Assembly (NCBI GenBank): GCA_002293375.1
Contig: DBDA01000014.1
Location: 1 to 17,283 of the forward strand
Source: Odoribacter sp. UBA944
GTDB lineage: Bacteria > Bacteroidota > Bacteroidia > Bacteroidales > Marinifilaceae
Length of the DNA: 17,283 nt
Reading direction: 5' to 3'
The translations under genes were made by a program, and so were the position numbers. This document shows positions 6,660 through 15,097 of this stretch, in pieces (within the stretch, counting starts at the first letter, position 1; each line of letters opens with the position of its first letter). Below the pieces are notes generated by a model. The model was not told where the DNA came from. It made no database searches and saw only the letters and a program-made list of their open reading frames with translations.

Positions 6660-7414
6660 TGACAACCAAGAGGCTTCGCATATTTGCAGGGCCGAACGGT
6701 TCCGGCAAGTCAACGATTTACCAGGTTGTTAATGAGATCGTACAATGTCGACACTTTGTCAATGCCGATCTGATCGAGGCCGACCTGCGCAAAAACGGCC
6801 GAATTTCATTCAATAACTACATCGTAGACATAAAAGGACGGGATAACGATTTCAAAAATGCCTTCGCTGCATCGGGATTGTATGATAAAACCACTAACGG
6901 CAAAGCGTTACTTGAATCCATCCGGATAACTTCACAGAACACACTCATTGTTTCCCAACCCACACTGACGGATTCTTATTTTGCAGCCTTTGTCGCCGAA
7001 TACTTGCGTTTCAATATGCTCAATTTAGTTGAATCGTTCACCATCGAGACGGTTATGTCTGACCCGGGAAAACTCGAGTATATCCGCACCGCCCGGAAGA
7101 TGGGTTACCGAATCTATCTCTATTTTGTCTCAACGAAAGATGTGAACATCAACATAGGCCGTGTAGGCCAGCGAATAGAACTCGGCGGGCACAGTGTCCC
7201 CGAAGAGAAAATTCGTTTACGCTACACAAAATCGCTCGAAAATCTTTACGAGGCCATGCTGATTTCGGACAGAGCCTATATTTTTGACAACAGCGATACC
7301 GCGTGGAAACTATTGGGTGAATGGAACGGAAGCTATCTTGAAGTGCGTGAACAATTTGTACCCGAATGGTTCGTAAAATATTTAATCCATAAATTTCCCG
7401 ATTCCACGGAATAG
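6659..7414 (+). CDS. Zeta-toxin-like P-loop kinase (AAA family)
   Basis: This 251-residue protein belongs to the zeta toxin / COG4185 group of small P-loop kinases. Walker A is GPNGSGKST (11-19), followed by a short segment with the conserved N-A-D (FVNADLIEADL), a catalytic-type acidic site in SFTIETVMS, a GYRIYLYFVS strand, the R-V-x-x-R-x-x-x-GGH lid (RVGQRIELGGH), and the closing YIFDNSD. Known zeta toxins phosphorylate UDP-GlcNAc and poison cell-wall synthesis; other members of the group have unknown targets. It overlaps the upstream small gene by one base, supporting a two-gene toxin-antitoxin unit. It is convergent with the UDP-sugar dehydrogenase gene, whose pathway also uses UDP-HexNAc; I take this as coincidence unless shown otherwise. 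The family call is firm, the toxic activity is inferred. Confidence 0.85.
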   Translation: MTTKRLRIFAGPNGSGKSTIYQVVNEIVQCRHFVNADLIEADLRKNGRISFNNYIVDIKGRDNDFKNAFAASGLYDKTTNGKALLESIRITSQNTLIVSQPTLTDSYFAAFVAEYLRFNMLNLVESFTIETVMSDPGKLEYIRTARKMGYRIYLYFVSTKDVNINIGRVGQRIELGGHSVPEEKIRLRYTKSLENLYEAMLISDRAYIFDNSDTAWKLLGEWNGSYLEVREQFVPEWFVKYLIHKFPDSTE

Positions 7415-7453
7415 TCTGACAACAAATTATCAGGACAAATGAGTGTTCTTCTT

Positions 7454-8743
7454 TTATAATCTTCCGTCCACCCATCGCCTGTCGACGACCGCTTTTACAT
7501 CGAAAATCACAGCGTTCTGCAGATGGTACTTTTCGAAATCGAATTTTTTAAACTCTTTGTGCGGAACAGCATGGATGATGGCATCGTATTTTTTAGTTTC
7601 ATCGATCTCTTTTATCGTCTCTACTCCATATTCGTGTCGTAGCTCGTCATTGTCCACACAGGGATCGAAAATGTCGACTTCTACCCCGAATTCTTTAAAT
7701 TCATTGTAAATATCGATCACTTTCGTATTTCGTATATCAGGACAATTTTCTTTAAAAGTCACTCCCAGTATCAGGACATTTGTCCCCTCTATCCTGCAAC
7801 CTTTTTTGATCAATAGTTTCATCACTTTGTTGGCAATGAAAGGTGCGATGCGGTTGTTTACATGCCTGCCCGAAAGGATCACCTCGGGAATATAGCCCAA
7901 TGATTCCGCTTTCCTTGCCAGATAGTACGGATCTACGCCGATGCAATGGCCTCCGACCAATCCCGGACTGTACTTTAGAAAATTCCACTTGGTTCCGGCC
8001 GCCTCAAGCACATCCTGTGTATCTATTCCCACTTTGTCAAAAATGAGGGCCAACTCGTTGACATATGAAATATTTACATCCCGCTGGGCATTCTCCACGA
8101 TTTTGGAGGCCTCCGCTACCTTTATGGAAGGAGCTTTGTGTGTACCGGCCTCAATAATGGAGGCATAGAGGGCGTCTACCCTGTCGGCAATTTCCGGGGT
8201 TGATCCCGATGTTACTTTTTTTATTCTCGTCAGCGTATGTACCTTATCCCCCGGATTGATCCTTTCCGGACTGTAACCTGCAAAAAAATCTTCGTTGAAT
8301 TTCAGGCCCGACACTTTTTCTATAACGGGGATACAATCTTCTTCCGTACATCCGGGATAGGTGGTTGATTCATAAATGACAATGTCGCCTCTCTTAATGA
8401 CCCTTCCGATCATCTCGGAAGTTTTGATCAAAGGCGTCAAATTCGGAGAATTATTTTTATCGATCGGAGTGGGAACCGCAACAATGTAGACGTTAAATGC
8501 CGCGAGATCTTCTTCCCGGGATGAAAAAGAGAGGCCTGTCTCAGGATTCGAGCGGTTAAGCGAAACTGCTGTCTTCATTTCGTCCAAATCAGCTTCTTGC
8601 GTATGATCCAGACCCGATTGTAATTCCCGAACTCTTCCGGCATTTAGATCATATCCTAAAACACGGTATTTTTTACCGAATTCAATGGCAAGCGGCAAGC
8701 CCACATACCCTAAGCCTATGACCGCGATCTTTGTAGTATTCAT
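7454..8743 (-). CDS. UDP-N-acetylhexosamine 6-dehydrogenase (TviB/WbpO-like)
   Basis: This 429-residue NAD-dependent nucleotide-sugar dehydrogenase oxidises C6 of a UDP-sugar twice to the uronic acid. The Rossmann GLGYVG (10-15) opens the protein, followed by VAVPTP (88-93), ESTTYPGCTEE (125-135), YSPERINPGD (157-166) and the catalytic cysteine C267 in GGHCIGVDPYYL. The INPGDKVH segment is typical of the branch acting on UDP-GalNAc or UDP-GlcNAc (TviB, WbpO, VipA) rather than UDP-glucose or GDP-mannose. It is the last gene of the five-gene polysaccharide operon, 20 bases after the synthase gene, and would supply UDP-HexNAc-uronate as the activated monomer. The position matches AlgD in alginate loci, although it is transcribed last here. 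The exact substrate cannot be fixed from sequence reading alone. Confidence 0.92.
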   Translation of the reverse strand: MNTTKIAVIGLGYVGLPLAIEFGKKYRVLGYDLNAGRVRELQSGLDHTQEADLDEMKTAVSLNRSNPETGLSFSSREEDLAAFNVYIVAVPTPIDKNNSPNLTPLIKTSEMIGRVIKRGDIVIYESTTYPGCTEEDCIPVIEKVSGLKFNEDFFAGYSPERINPGDKVHTLTRIKKVTSGSTPEIADRVDALYASIIEAGTHKAPSIKVAEASKIVENAQRDVNISYVNELALIFDKVGIDTQDVLEAAGTKWNFLKYSPGLVGGHCIGVDPYYLARKAESLGYIPEVILSGRHVNNRIAPFIANKVMKLLIKKGCRIEGTNVLILGVTFKENCPDIRNTKVIDIYNEFKEFGVEVDIFDPCVDNDELRHEYGVETIKEIDETKKYDAIIHAVPHKEFKKFDFEKYHLQNAVIFDVKAVVDRRWVDGRL

Positions 8744-8763
8744 ACTGTTTGTTTAAGGTTTTG

Positions 8764-10092
8764 CTATATCTGTTCCTTACTCAGGTCTTCCAACCGGGCT
8801 ATGTCGGAAACTTTTGGGGGATTCCAGGGATCTTTATACGACGAAAACAGGAAAAATTCCACGAAATAAGCCCATGTTCTCACAATGCGCAAAAAGTATC
8901 CCACGTAGATGGACAAAAAAGGTACGAAAGCAATGAGGGGAAGTTCTTCTTTTTTACGTTCCGTAAGCCAAAGAATCATAAAAAAGGAGAATAAATTGCA
9001 TACGGCCATAATGGCGAATTTCAGAACGAACAAGTCAAACAGAGATCCGATGTTATTAACTATAAGCACAATAAGGTAAATCACCCACAGCATATCCAAA
9101 TAGAGGTAGAAGAACAAATTCTCAAATAGGGAGAAAAAGTTTTTCCAGCTGAAATTTCCACGCGGAAGCATTGCGATTATGTGCCGACGGACACGGAAAC
9201 GCACCAGCGATTTCGACCACCGCATCCGTTGTTTTCCCAAAGCATAAAATGTTTGGGGGACGGCCGTCAGGCAGATGGCCCGGCGTTCAAAAAAAATCCT
9301 GTGGCCGGCATTGCGTATTTTCTGGGTGACGTCTCCGTCCAGCCCCGGGCCTACGTTCCATGCGCCGATCTCTCGGAGAGTCTTGGCCTCGAAAGCCCCG
9401 AAAGCTCCCGAGATGATCCGGTAAATACCCAAAGTGGAAGTAACCGTGCGGCCCACCATGATGTTGCCGAGATATTCCAAAGCCTGGAGTGATGTGCATA
9501 TTGAATCCTTGGAGTTTCTGACCTTTACGTCTCCTCCGACAGCTTTGATTTTGTCATCGAAATAAAACGGGATCACTATTTTTTCGATGGCGTCGTGATC
9601 CAGTGAGGAGTCGGCGTCTAAATGAATGATATACTCTCCTTTGGCAAATTGTAAAGCGAAATTGGCGGCACTGGCTTTTCCGCCCGAGACTTCATTCCGC
9701 AGGAAAATATCTATCAACCCCTGTTTTTCCAGACTTCTGCATATCACCTCCGTATCGTCATCAGAACCATCGTCGACAACAATGACCTCAAAGTTTTTAT
9801 AGGTTTGCTCGGAGAGCGAGATGACAAGTTTGTAGATATTTTTGCCTTCATTTTTACCAGGAGCGATAACCGAAACGAAAGGTCTTGCGGCCAGGAAACG
9901 TCCTCGCGCCAGCGAATCCCTCCGCTCGAAATGCTTCCTGCGCATTTTCAGGTAGATGATCACTCCCGCTTCAAGGATATAGTACCGCGGAAGTTCAAAC
10001 AGGAAGAAAAGCCAAAAAACGGAAACTATTCTTGAAAAAGAGAAGCTTTCCAGAAAAGAAAAAAAATGATCCCATATCTCTGTGAAAAACAT
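8764..10092 (-). CDS. Membrane processive glycosyltransferase, GT2 (exopolysaccharide synthase)
   Basis: This 442-residue inner-membrane synthase shows the organisation of cellulose, chitin, hyaluronan and alginate synthases. One or two membrane segments (about 22-48) precede a cytosolic GT-A domain with VVDDGS (105-110), GGKASAAN, the metal-binding DAD (159-161), SGAFGAFE at the acceptor site, LDGD (251-254) in place of the usual (T/G)ED general-base motif, and QRMRW (288-292), the Q-x-x-R-W motif of processive enzymes. Three or four further membrane helices follow (about 322-415) and would form the polymer channel. It presumably polymerises the uronate made by the neighbouring dehydrogenase. 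It is separated by 3 bases from the upstream TackOD1-like gene. The change from ED to GD in LDGD is worth noting, since D254 may keep the base function. Confidence 0.92.
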   Translation of the reverse strand: MFFTEIWDHFFSFLESFSFSRIVSVFWLFFLFELPRYYILEAGVIIYLKMRRKHFERRDSLARGRFLAARPFVSVIAPGKNEGKNIYKLVISLSEQTYKNFEVIVVDDGSDDDTEVICRSLEKQGLIDIFLRNEVSGGKASAANFALQFAKGEYIIHLDADSSLDHDAIEKIVIPFYFDDKIKAVGGDVKVRNSKDSICTSLQALEYLGNIMVGRTVTSTLGIYRIISGAFGAFEAKTLREIGAWNVGPGLDGDVTQKIRNAGHRIFFERRAICLTAVPQTFYALGKQRMRWSKSLVRFRVRRHIIAMLPRGNFSWKNFFSLFENLFFYLYLDMLWVIYLIVLIVNNIGSLFDLFVLKFAIMAVCNLFSFFMILWLTERKKEELPLIAFVPFLSIYVGYFLRIVRTWAYFVEFFLFSSYKDPWNPPKVSDIARLEDLSKEQI

Positions 10093-10095
10093 ACA

Positions 10096-11544
10096 TCAAA
10101 GTTTTGCTACCTTATCCATGAACGATAATATGCTCTGGGTGTCTTTTTTATACTGGCAATACTTGGGGGTACCTTCTACCACTATTTTGTCACCGTATTT
10201 TTGGTAGACCATCGCCCTGATCCTTTTCATCACTTCGTCGACATGTTTCTGTTTGGATTGAACGTTGGTTGCAAAATTTGCAAACACCATGTACATATTG
10301 TTGTGGAATGTGATGTCCAAGTATTTGGCAGATACCTCTTTAAGATACTGTGCGATAATATCTGTGGCCCCTTGCATAATATCCAGATACAGATCCCGGT
10401 CGATCACCTTTCGTGTATTGGCATAGCGGAGATCAAGTTCCAACGCGTACAGTACCAAATATAAATCGGGATTACCGACGTATACTTCATCTTCCGCAGT
10501 TTCCAGATCAATGATCGCTTTTTCAAGCAGCAAGGTAAATTCTTTGAAAGAGACAATACCTTTCAACTTGTTTGCGGCCAACTGGTACGGATCGAGCGGA
10601 TTGATCAGAAAGTCCATCGTCCTGTCGTTGAAATAATATTCGTAAAGCACGAAAGGTTCCAACTCTTCAACGGGCGTGATCTTTTTGCAATGCAAACATT
10701 GGGCAACAAGATTCGAGCTTTGGGAAGAAAAATTGCAGGCTTCACATACATTGACGACCGAAGGCTTGTCGTAATCGACCCCCAAGTGTCTCAACTGTTT
10801 GTGGCATTTGGGGCATATCAGTCTTTCTCCGTCTATATACTCTTTTTCCGGGCTTACGTTGGAACAGCGGAAATGGTGTATCACGGGTTGCGCGGTAAGA
10901 TTCGCCGAACCGCATCTGGTACATATTTCCCTGTATATAAGGTGGACCGAATGACATTGGGGACAGAGATGTAACTTGTCCTGAAATCTTTGGCCGATGT
11001 AGCCGTTTTTAGCGATGCGGGCCAGTTCGTCGAGCACTTCGAGCACGATTTCGCCCGTCGCGCTTATTATAAACAGCAGCGGACGGTTATATCCGATCAT
11101 GGATTGCTCGGACAAATTGGCAGCAAGGTTTTTCTGGCGCGCAAAATTGTATCTGAGAATCTGAACCGCATAACCGAAAGTAGGAGTAAATCCCTCCGGG
11201 GAGAGTTCGACGTATCTGTTTATAATTTGATTGATCTCCCTTGTTGTGTTTATAAAATCGGGGGCCTCTGTGGATTGTTCGACGCCGTCGATGAGGTCAT
11301 TGGCAACGTGGGTGGCGAATAACTCCTGGGGAATGGAGATAAAAAGAGACTTCAAATAGAGTTTACCGATGCTGTGTTTTCTGATCTGTATGATCAGATC
11401 GGCCACATAAGCGCCAAATTCTTTGGGCATATCAATAAAAATAGCGTCAATTTCTGTGGGATCGAGCCTTTCGAGGTCATATTCTTTGGCTGTGTCGACT
11501 ACCCAGATTCTCTGTCCGGCTGAATTTGTTAATATATTTTCCAT
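10096..11544 (-). CDS. TackOD1-like multi-zinc protein, possible regulator of the polysaccharide synthase
   Basis: This 482-residue soluble protein has three parts. Residues 10-90 form a receiver-like alpha/beta region without clear phosphorylation residues. Residues 190-290 are a dense metal-binding region: CPQC (194-197), CTRC (208-211), IHHFRC (H223, H224, C227), CPKC (244-247), LGVDYDKP, CEAC (267-270) and CLHC (283-286), in total eleven cysteines and two histidines. This pattern, with the HH-x-x-C and VDYdKP, fits the TackOD1 domain as I remember it, a zinc-ribbon output domain often seen with GGDEF modules. Residues about 325-470 could be a degenerate GGDEF-like fold (SFKEFTLLLEKAI, then LYALELDLRYAN), with no GG(D/E)EF motif. 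It lies 12 bases after the membrane fusion protein gene and 3 before the synthase, the place where alginate-type systems carry c-di-GMP control. A regulatory role is inferred, not shown. Confidence 0.72.
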   Translation of the reverse strand: MENILTNSAGQRIWVVDTAKEYDLERLDPTEIDAIFIDMPKEFGAYVADLIIQIRKHSIGKLYLKSLFISIPQELFATHVANDLIDGVEQSTEAPDFINTTREINQIINRYVELSPEGFTPTFGYAVQILRYNFARQKNLAANLSEQSMIGYNRPLLFIISATGEIVLEVLDELARIAKNGYIGQRFQDKLHLCPQCHSVHLIYREICTRCGSANLTAQPVIHHFRCSNVSPEKEYIDGERLICPKCHKQLRHLGVDYDKPSVVNVCEACNFSSQSSNLVAQCLHCKKITPVEELEPFVLYEYYFNDRTMDFLINPLDPYQLAANKLKGIVSFKEFTLLLEKAIIDLETAEDEVYVGNPDLYLVLYALELDLRYANTRKVIDRDLYLDIMQGATDIIAQYLKEVSAKYLDITFHNNMYMVFANFATNVQSKQKHVDEVMKRIRAMVYQKYGDKIVVEGTPKYCQYKKDTQSILSFMDKVAKL

Positions 11545-11556
11545 TGTCGTATAGAT

Positions 11557-12690
11557 TTAGTATTCGTGGGCCTCTCCGTTTGCGGCCCGGGTCTCGAACA
11601 TCTGGGAAATGTATTTGAAAATATTGCGCCGGGTCCGGATCTTGAGCGGGATGCCGTTTACCCGTTCCCATTGTTCCAACTTTTCCGGATGGAGGAAATC
11701 CAACCGATATTCCAGGGCAACCGTCTCCCGTTCAAAATTTTGCTCCAGATACGAAGGCACTTCAGAAACCGTCGGAATTCCCATCGTTACACGGGCTTTA
11801 TGAATGTGTTTTCCTATCTTGACCTCCACGATATTCCCTGTCTGGATTTGATGCGCCTTATATCTTTGAGACCACATGATAACGTGCATATCGGCAAACT
11901 CAGGATCGTCTATCTGAATACCCAACACAAAGTTACCTTTGTAACATATCGAGGGCGGAAAAATGTTCACGTCGAAAACGGAGGCGTCGTATTTGGCGTG
12001 CCAGGGCAGTATCTCGGTATGTTTCATGTTTATACCGAAATCGGCCAATGCGACCCATTGTGCCGAATCCAATAGTGCTTCCGATAGATCGGCGTGATCG
12101 ACGTTCTTTGCAACCGCCAAATATTCCCGCGCCGTTTTCAGCTCCACTTGCGCCCGCCGGATCTCCATGCGCATATCGTCCGCCTCCGACATCAAGCTGT
12201 TCACATCCTGAGCGGTGGCCAGACCGAGGGGGACTTGTTTGCGGACAGTCGTCAATTGCCGTTCCAATTCGAAAAACCGATCATCGAGAGTCTTCAGGGC
12301 GTTCTCCTTTTCGGCGACATTATTTGCCGCACGGGTTTGCTCCAGCAACTTCTCGTCCATAAACCCCCAAACCGTACCCAAGTTCGAGCTGTTGACCGAA
12401 CAATACCAAAAAAGAGTGTCTCCGGCATGAAAGCTTTCACCCTCTCTGAAATTATTCCGGATCACTAAAATATCGTCGGGGAAAGTGATGTACCTCAACG
12501 TACGACTCAACTCCCCGTCGAACCGCACCCAGTAGATCCTGTCAACGACATAAAGCATGACTGAGAGAACGACAATCCAAAGGGCAATAAAATAGAACAA
12601 CCTGCTTTTGTTCATCCGCTTTCTGCGAGCGGCGAAATAATCCTCTTCCGGTTCGGGTTTTTCTACTTTGTTGTACGAGAATTTTTTCAT
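11557..12690 (-). CDS. Membrane fusion protein (HlyD/Alg44-like periplasmic adaptor)
   Basis: This 377-residue protein is anchored by a single membrane helix (about 31-50) after a basic cytosolic tail. The periplasmic part contains a split lipoyl-like domain (REGESFHAGDTLFWY, about 60-97), a coiled-coil hairpin (about 114-195, KENALKTLDDRFFELERQ), and the returning beta-rich part with GNIVEVKIGKHIHKARV. This is the layout of HlyD-type adaptors that link an inner-membrane exporter or synthase to an outer-membrane channel. Unlike Alg44 of Pseudomonas it has no N-terminal PilZ domain, so c-di-GMP sensing, if any, must sit elsewhere. The gene starts 1 base after the TolC-like/hydrolase gene, so the adaptor and outer-membrane component are very tightly co-expressed. 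Confidence 0.88.
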   Translation of the reverse strand: MKKFSYNKVEKPEPEEDYFAARRKRMNKSRLFYFIALWIVVLSVMLYVVDRIYWVRFDGELSRTLRYITFPDDILVIRNNFREGESFHAGDTLFWYCSVNSSNLGTVWGFMDEKLLEQTRAANNVAEKENALKTLDDRFFELERQLTTVRKQVPLGLATAQDVNSLMSEADDMRMEIRRAQVELKTAREYLAVAKNVDHADLSEALLDSAQWVALADFGINMKHTEILPWHAKYDASVFDVNIFPPSICYKGNFVLGIQIDDPEFADMHVIMWSQRYKAHQIQTGNIVEVKIGKHIHKARVTMGIPTVSEVPSYLEQNFERETVALEYRLDFLHPEKLEQWERVNGIPLKIRTRRNIFKYISQMFETRAANGEAHEY

Positions 12691-12691
12691 G

Positions 12692-14890
12692 TCACTTCTC
12701 TTTTACGATGTTTCCAAAATACCTGACGGCCTCTTTATACGATTTGAAATCCCTTACGACGGTTCGTTTATTTTTGTTCTGCTCGAAAAACGAAAGCGTA
12801 AATGTATCTCCCTCCCTGTATACGGCAGGATTTCGTTGTATCACTTCGTCTAAAGTTTCCAACGATTCCAGTGCAACGGAGCCGACAGCCCCATTTTCCT
12901 GTAAACGGCTGATAGCGGGGATATAATCGGGGATATAATCCTCCGGTCGGACGGCTATTTCAATTTGCACCCCGCTTACCGGCGGTGTGACCACGCCTTG
13001 CAGGGTCGTTATAACGTCCTGCAAGTCGCTTCTGTTGTAGATCATCAACGTAATCCCCGATACGCAGGGAGCGACCTTTTCATAAAACGATCGGGGGTAA
13101 TTGGCCGGCAGGGCTATTGTCAGGTCCAGCCCGTTCTTGCCGGTATATGCTTTCGCAATAGAGAGAAATGACAGCAAATCGTCAAGGTATTTCCCGGTCT
13201 GTTCTTTCCAGTCGGGAAGTTGGTGCGGCTCTATGTCCAAATGTATGCCTGCAAGCCCCGGTAAATCGTTGAAATTTTGGAAATACTCGTTTATCTTTTC
13301 CGAAGTTTCCCTCAGCAATTCCGTACGGGATATGCAAATATAGGGTGAAATCCCTTCCCGGACGATCGAGGCGATCAGGCTGCGGTAATGATCTGCCGGG
13401 AGTTGCCGGTTATAGCCGATATAGAGCCGCCCTATCCGGCAGGCGCCGGCGAGAAACACGATATCGTCCCGACTTTCAGAGGAACCGTGTTGCTTTGACC
13501 AGACATAGGCCGAAAGCGGCTTGGTGATAACGGTGGATTTTCTGTCGGCATGATCTAACGCAACAAACTCGCCGAAATCCTTGTCGGCCGTCAGGTGTTT
13601 GATATTTTGGAGTTGCCTTTCGTATTCGATACGGAGGAGGTAGAAATTGTACAATGACTCCAGATACAGGTCTGACAGTTCGATTGCTCTTACAAAGTTG
13701 ACCGGCGTACCCTTCACGATATATTTGTAATTCCACCTCCGGAATTCATTTTCATAACGCTGCAAATCCCACAGCAGGGATTTGAGCTGTTGTTCTGTCC
13801 GGCGATACGATTGTATATAGTCGACACCCCGGCTTTGAACCAGTGCCTCCTCTTGCAGAAGTGTTCGTTGAAGAATCTCCTGCTGTCTACCGGATTGCAG
13901 TTTGTCGTGCTTAGCCCTGTTGAAAAGCGGCAAGACCACATTTATCCCCACTTGTCCGTTGGAGACATCCGAACGGAAACTCGGATATTCCAAATATTGG
14001 TAACGGGCAAAAGGGATTACCCTGATTTCGTTCCAATAAGAGAAGGACTCTTCCCTCTTTTTTTCCATCTCCCACTCCAGGGTGTTGATAGCCACGGCTT
14101 CGTTTTCGGAAAGCAGGGAGCGGTACCTCTCTTCGTCTATGCGAAAGAAAACAAAAGCATCGCCGTCGTACAGACCGGCCGAAGGAGCGGTAGTCGACAA
14201 AGATTCCCGAACGCCTTCCAATATTTTTTTCTTGTAGCCAACGTCCAAAAGTTTGTCAATGGCCACATCACCCGTTCGGTAAAGAGCGTCGTACAAAGAG
14301 AGCAATACATCGTAGATGTATATCCTGTTATTCAGTATGGATAAAAGATAAGGGTCGTATTTCTCAAGAGTGCTGTTAAGCGTCTCCTGCAAGGCGGTGC
14401 GCTTAAATTCCGCTACCGTACGCATCTTGTCCAGAGTGGCCTTGTTGTAGATCAGTTCGCGTTTGAGACTGTTTCCGAAACCCTTGTATTGGCTGAGGTC
14501 CCAACTCACTCCCATTTGAAGCCTGTTGCGGTAACTCCAATCTTCATCTATGTCCGCCAACACCGTTCCGCCGACAGACCGGCTGTAAGTGTAGCCCCCC
14601 TGCAGTTCCAGTCCTTCGGGCATACGCAGAGCGTCGATCGATGCCCGGGCCGCGTCGTCGATTGCTTTAAGTGTGGCATCGTCAGGTGAATGAGGTGGCT
14701 GGGTAAACAGGGCCGGAACCACGGCCGCCTCCTGTGTGTTTGTACCAAAAAGAATACTGTCCAGCTTTATCAGCGCCTCTTGCAGGCGCCCGCTCTCCGT
14801 TGCGTAAGAGTTCCGTTCCCAATCCGGTGGACTGCCTGCAGCAGAGGCCGATATTGCAAAAAATAGAGGGATGAATAATTGTAATTTCAT
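12692..14890 (-). CDS. TolC-like outer-membrane protein fused to a glycoside-hydrolase-like TIM barrel
   Basis: This 732-residue secreted protein has a signal peptide at about 1-18 (FFAISASA-AG). Residues about 85-435 look like an outer-membrane factor of the TolC type: long amphipathic helices, a beta-strand-like QLQGGYTYSR/MGVSWDLSQY region, and GQVGINVVLPLFNRAKHDK, the characteristic strand and 'PLF(N/D)' turn before the second helical hairpin (about 330-435). Residues about 485-700 are a separate barrel-like domain with RLYIGYNR, GISPYICISR, GIHLDIEPHQ (D552 and E554 as candidate acid residues), LTIALPAN and ITLMIYN. This strand order is typical of GH18-like hydrolases and related glycosidase-like barrels. 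It would form the export channel and also cut or trim the polymer at the cell surface. It opens the operon. The fusion is unusual; the glycosidase activity is inferred. Confidence 0.78.
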   Translation of the reverse strand: MKLQLFIPLFFAISASAAGSPPDWERNSYATESGRLQEALIKLDSILFGTNTQEAAVVPALFTQPPHSPDDATLKAIDDAARASIDALRMPEGLELQGGYTYSRSVGGTVLADIDEDWSYRNRLQMGVSWDLSQYKGFGNSLKRELIYNKATLDKMRTVAEFKRTALQETLNSTLEKYDPYLLSILNNRIYIYDVLLSLYDALYRTGDVAIDKLLDVGYKKKILEGVRESLSTTAPSAGLYDGDAFVFFRIDEERYRSLLSENEAVAINTLEWEMEKKREESFSYWNEIRVIPFARYQYLEYPSFRSDVSNGQVGINVVLPLFNRAKHDKLQSGRQQEILQRTLLQEEALVQSRGVDYIQSYRRTEQQLKSLLWDLQRYENEFRRWNYKYIVKGTPVNFVRAIELSDLYLESLYNFYLLRIEYERQLQNIKHLTADKDFGEFVALDHADRKSTVITKPLSAYVWSKQHGSSESRDDIVFLAGACRIGRLYIGYNRQLPADHYRSLIASIVREGISPYICISRTELLRETSEKINEYFQNFNDLPGLAGIHLDIEPHQLPDWKEQTGKYLDDLLSFLSIAKAYTGKNGLDLTIALPANYPRSFYEKVAPCVSGITLMIYNRSDLQDVITTLQGVVTPPVSGVQIEIAVRPEDYIPDYIPAISRLQENGAVGSVALESLETLDEVIQRNPAVYREGDTFTLSFFEQNKNKRTVVRDFKSYKEAVRYFGNIVKEK

Positions 14891-14947
14891 AATCCATGTC
14901 GCCTGAAGGTAAGAACGACTTTCTTGCCGAAAAGTTTACATTACTTT

Positions 14948-14967
14948 GTTATTTTATAAAAAATAAC
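14948..14967. repeat. Perfect 8-bp inverted repeat upstream of the polysaccharide operon
   Basis: gttatttt (14948-14955) and aaaataac (14960-14967) are exact reverse complements around a 4-base spacer. It lies 58 bases before the operon's first ATG, on the promoter side. It could be an operator or a leader hairpin, but AT-rich repeats of this size also arise by chance. Confidence 0.4.
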
Positions 14968-15089
14968 GTAAAAATTAAACAGATCCTAAGAAATTGAGCT
15001 GTGGTTTCAAGTATGTTAAAGTCAGTTATTTAAAAACAATATTGTTACTTTGTTGATTATTTTTAGTAACACTTAATTCAATAATGTCG

Positions 15090-15097
15090 TACATTTG
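15090..15097 (+). promoter_or_regulatory. -7 promoter box candidate for the lipoprotein gene
   Basis: tacatttg matches the Bacteroidetes -7 consensus TAnnTTTG exactly. It would give a leader of about 90 bases before the ATG at 15196. It lies within an interrupted palindrome (gtac-attt-gtac). No -33 TTTG box at correct spacing is evident. Confidence 0.4.

Noticed and set aside
13790..14344. 184-residue forward frame within the TolC-like/hydrolase gene
   Set aside because: Shadow of a well-supported gene on the other strand with no signal or domain.
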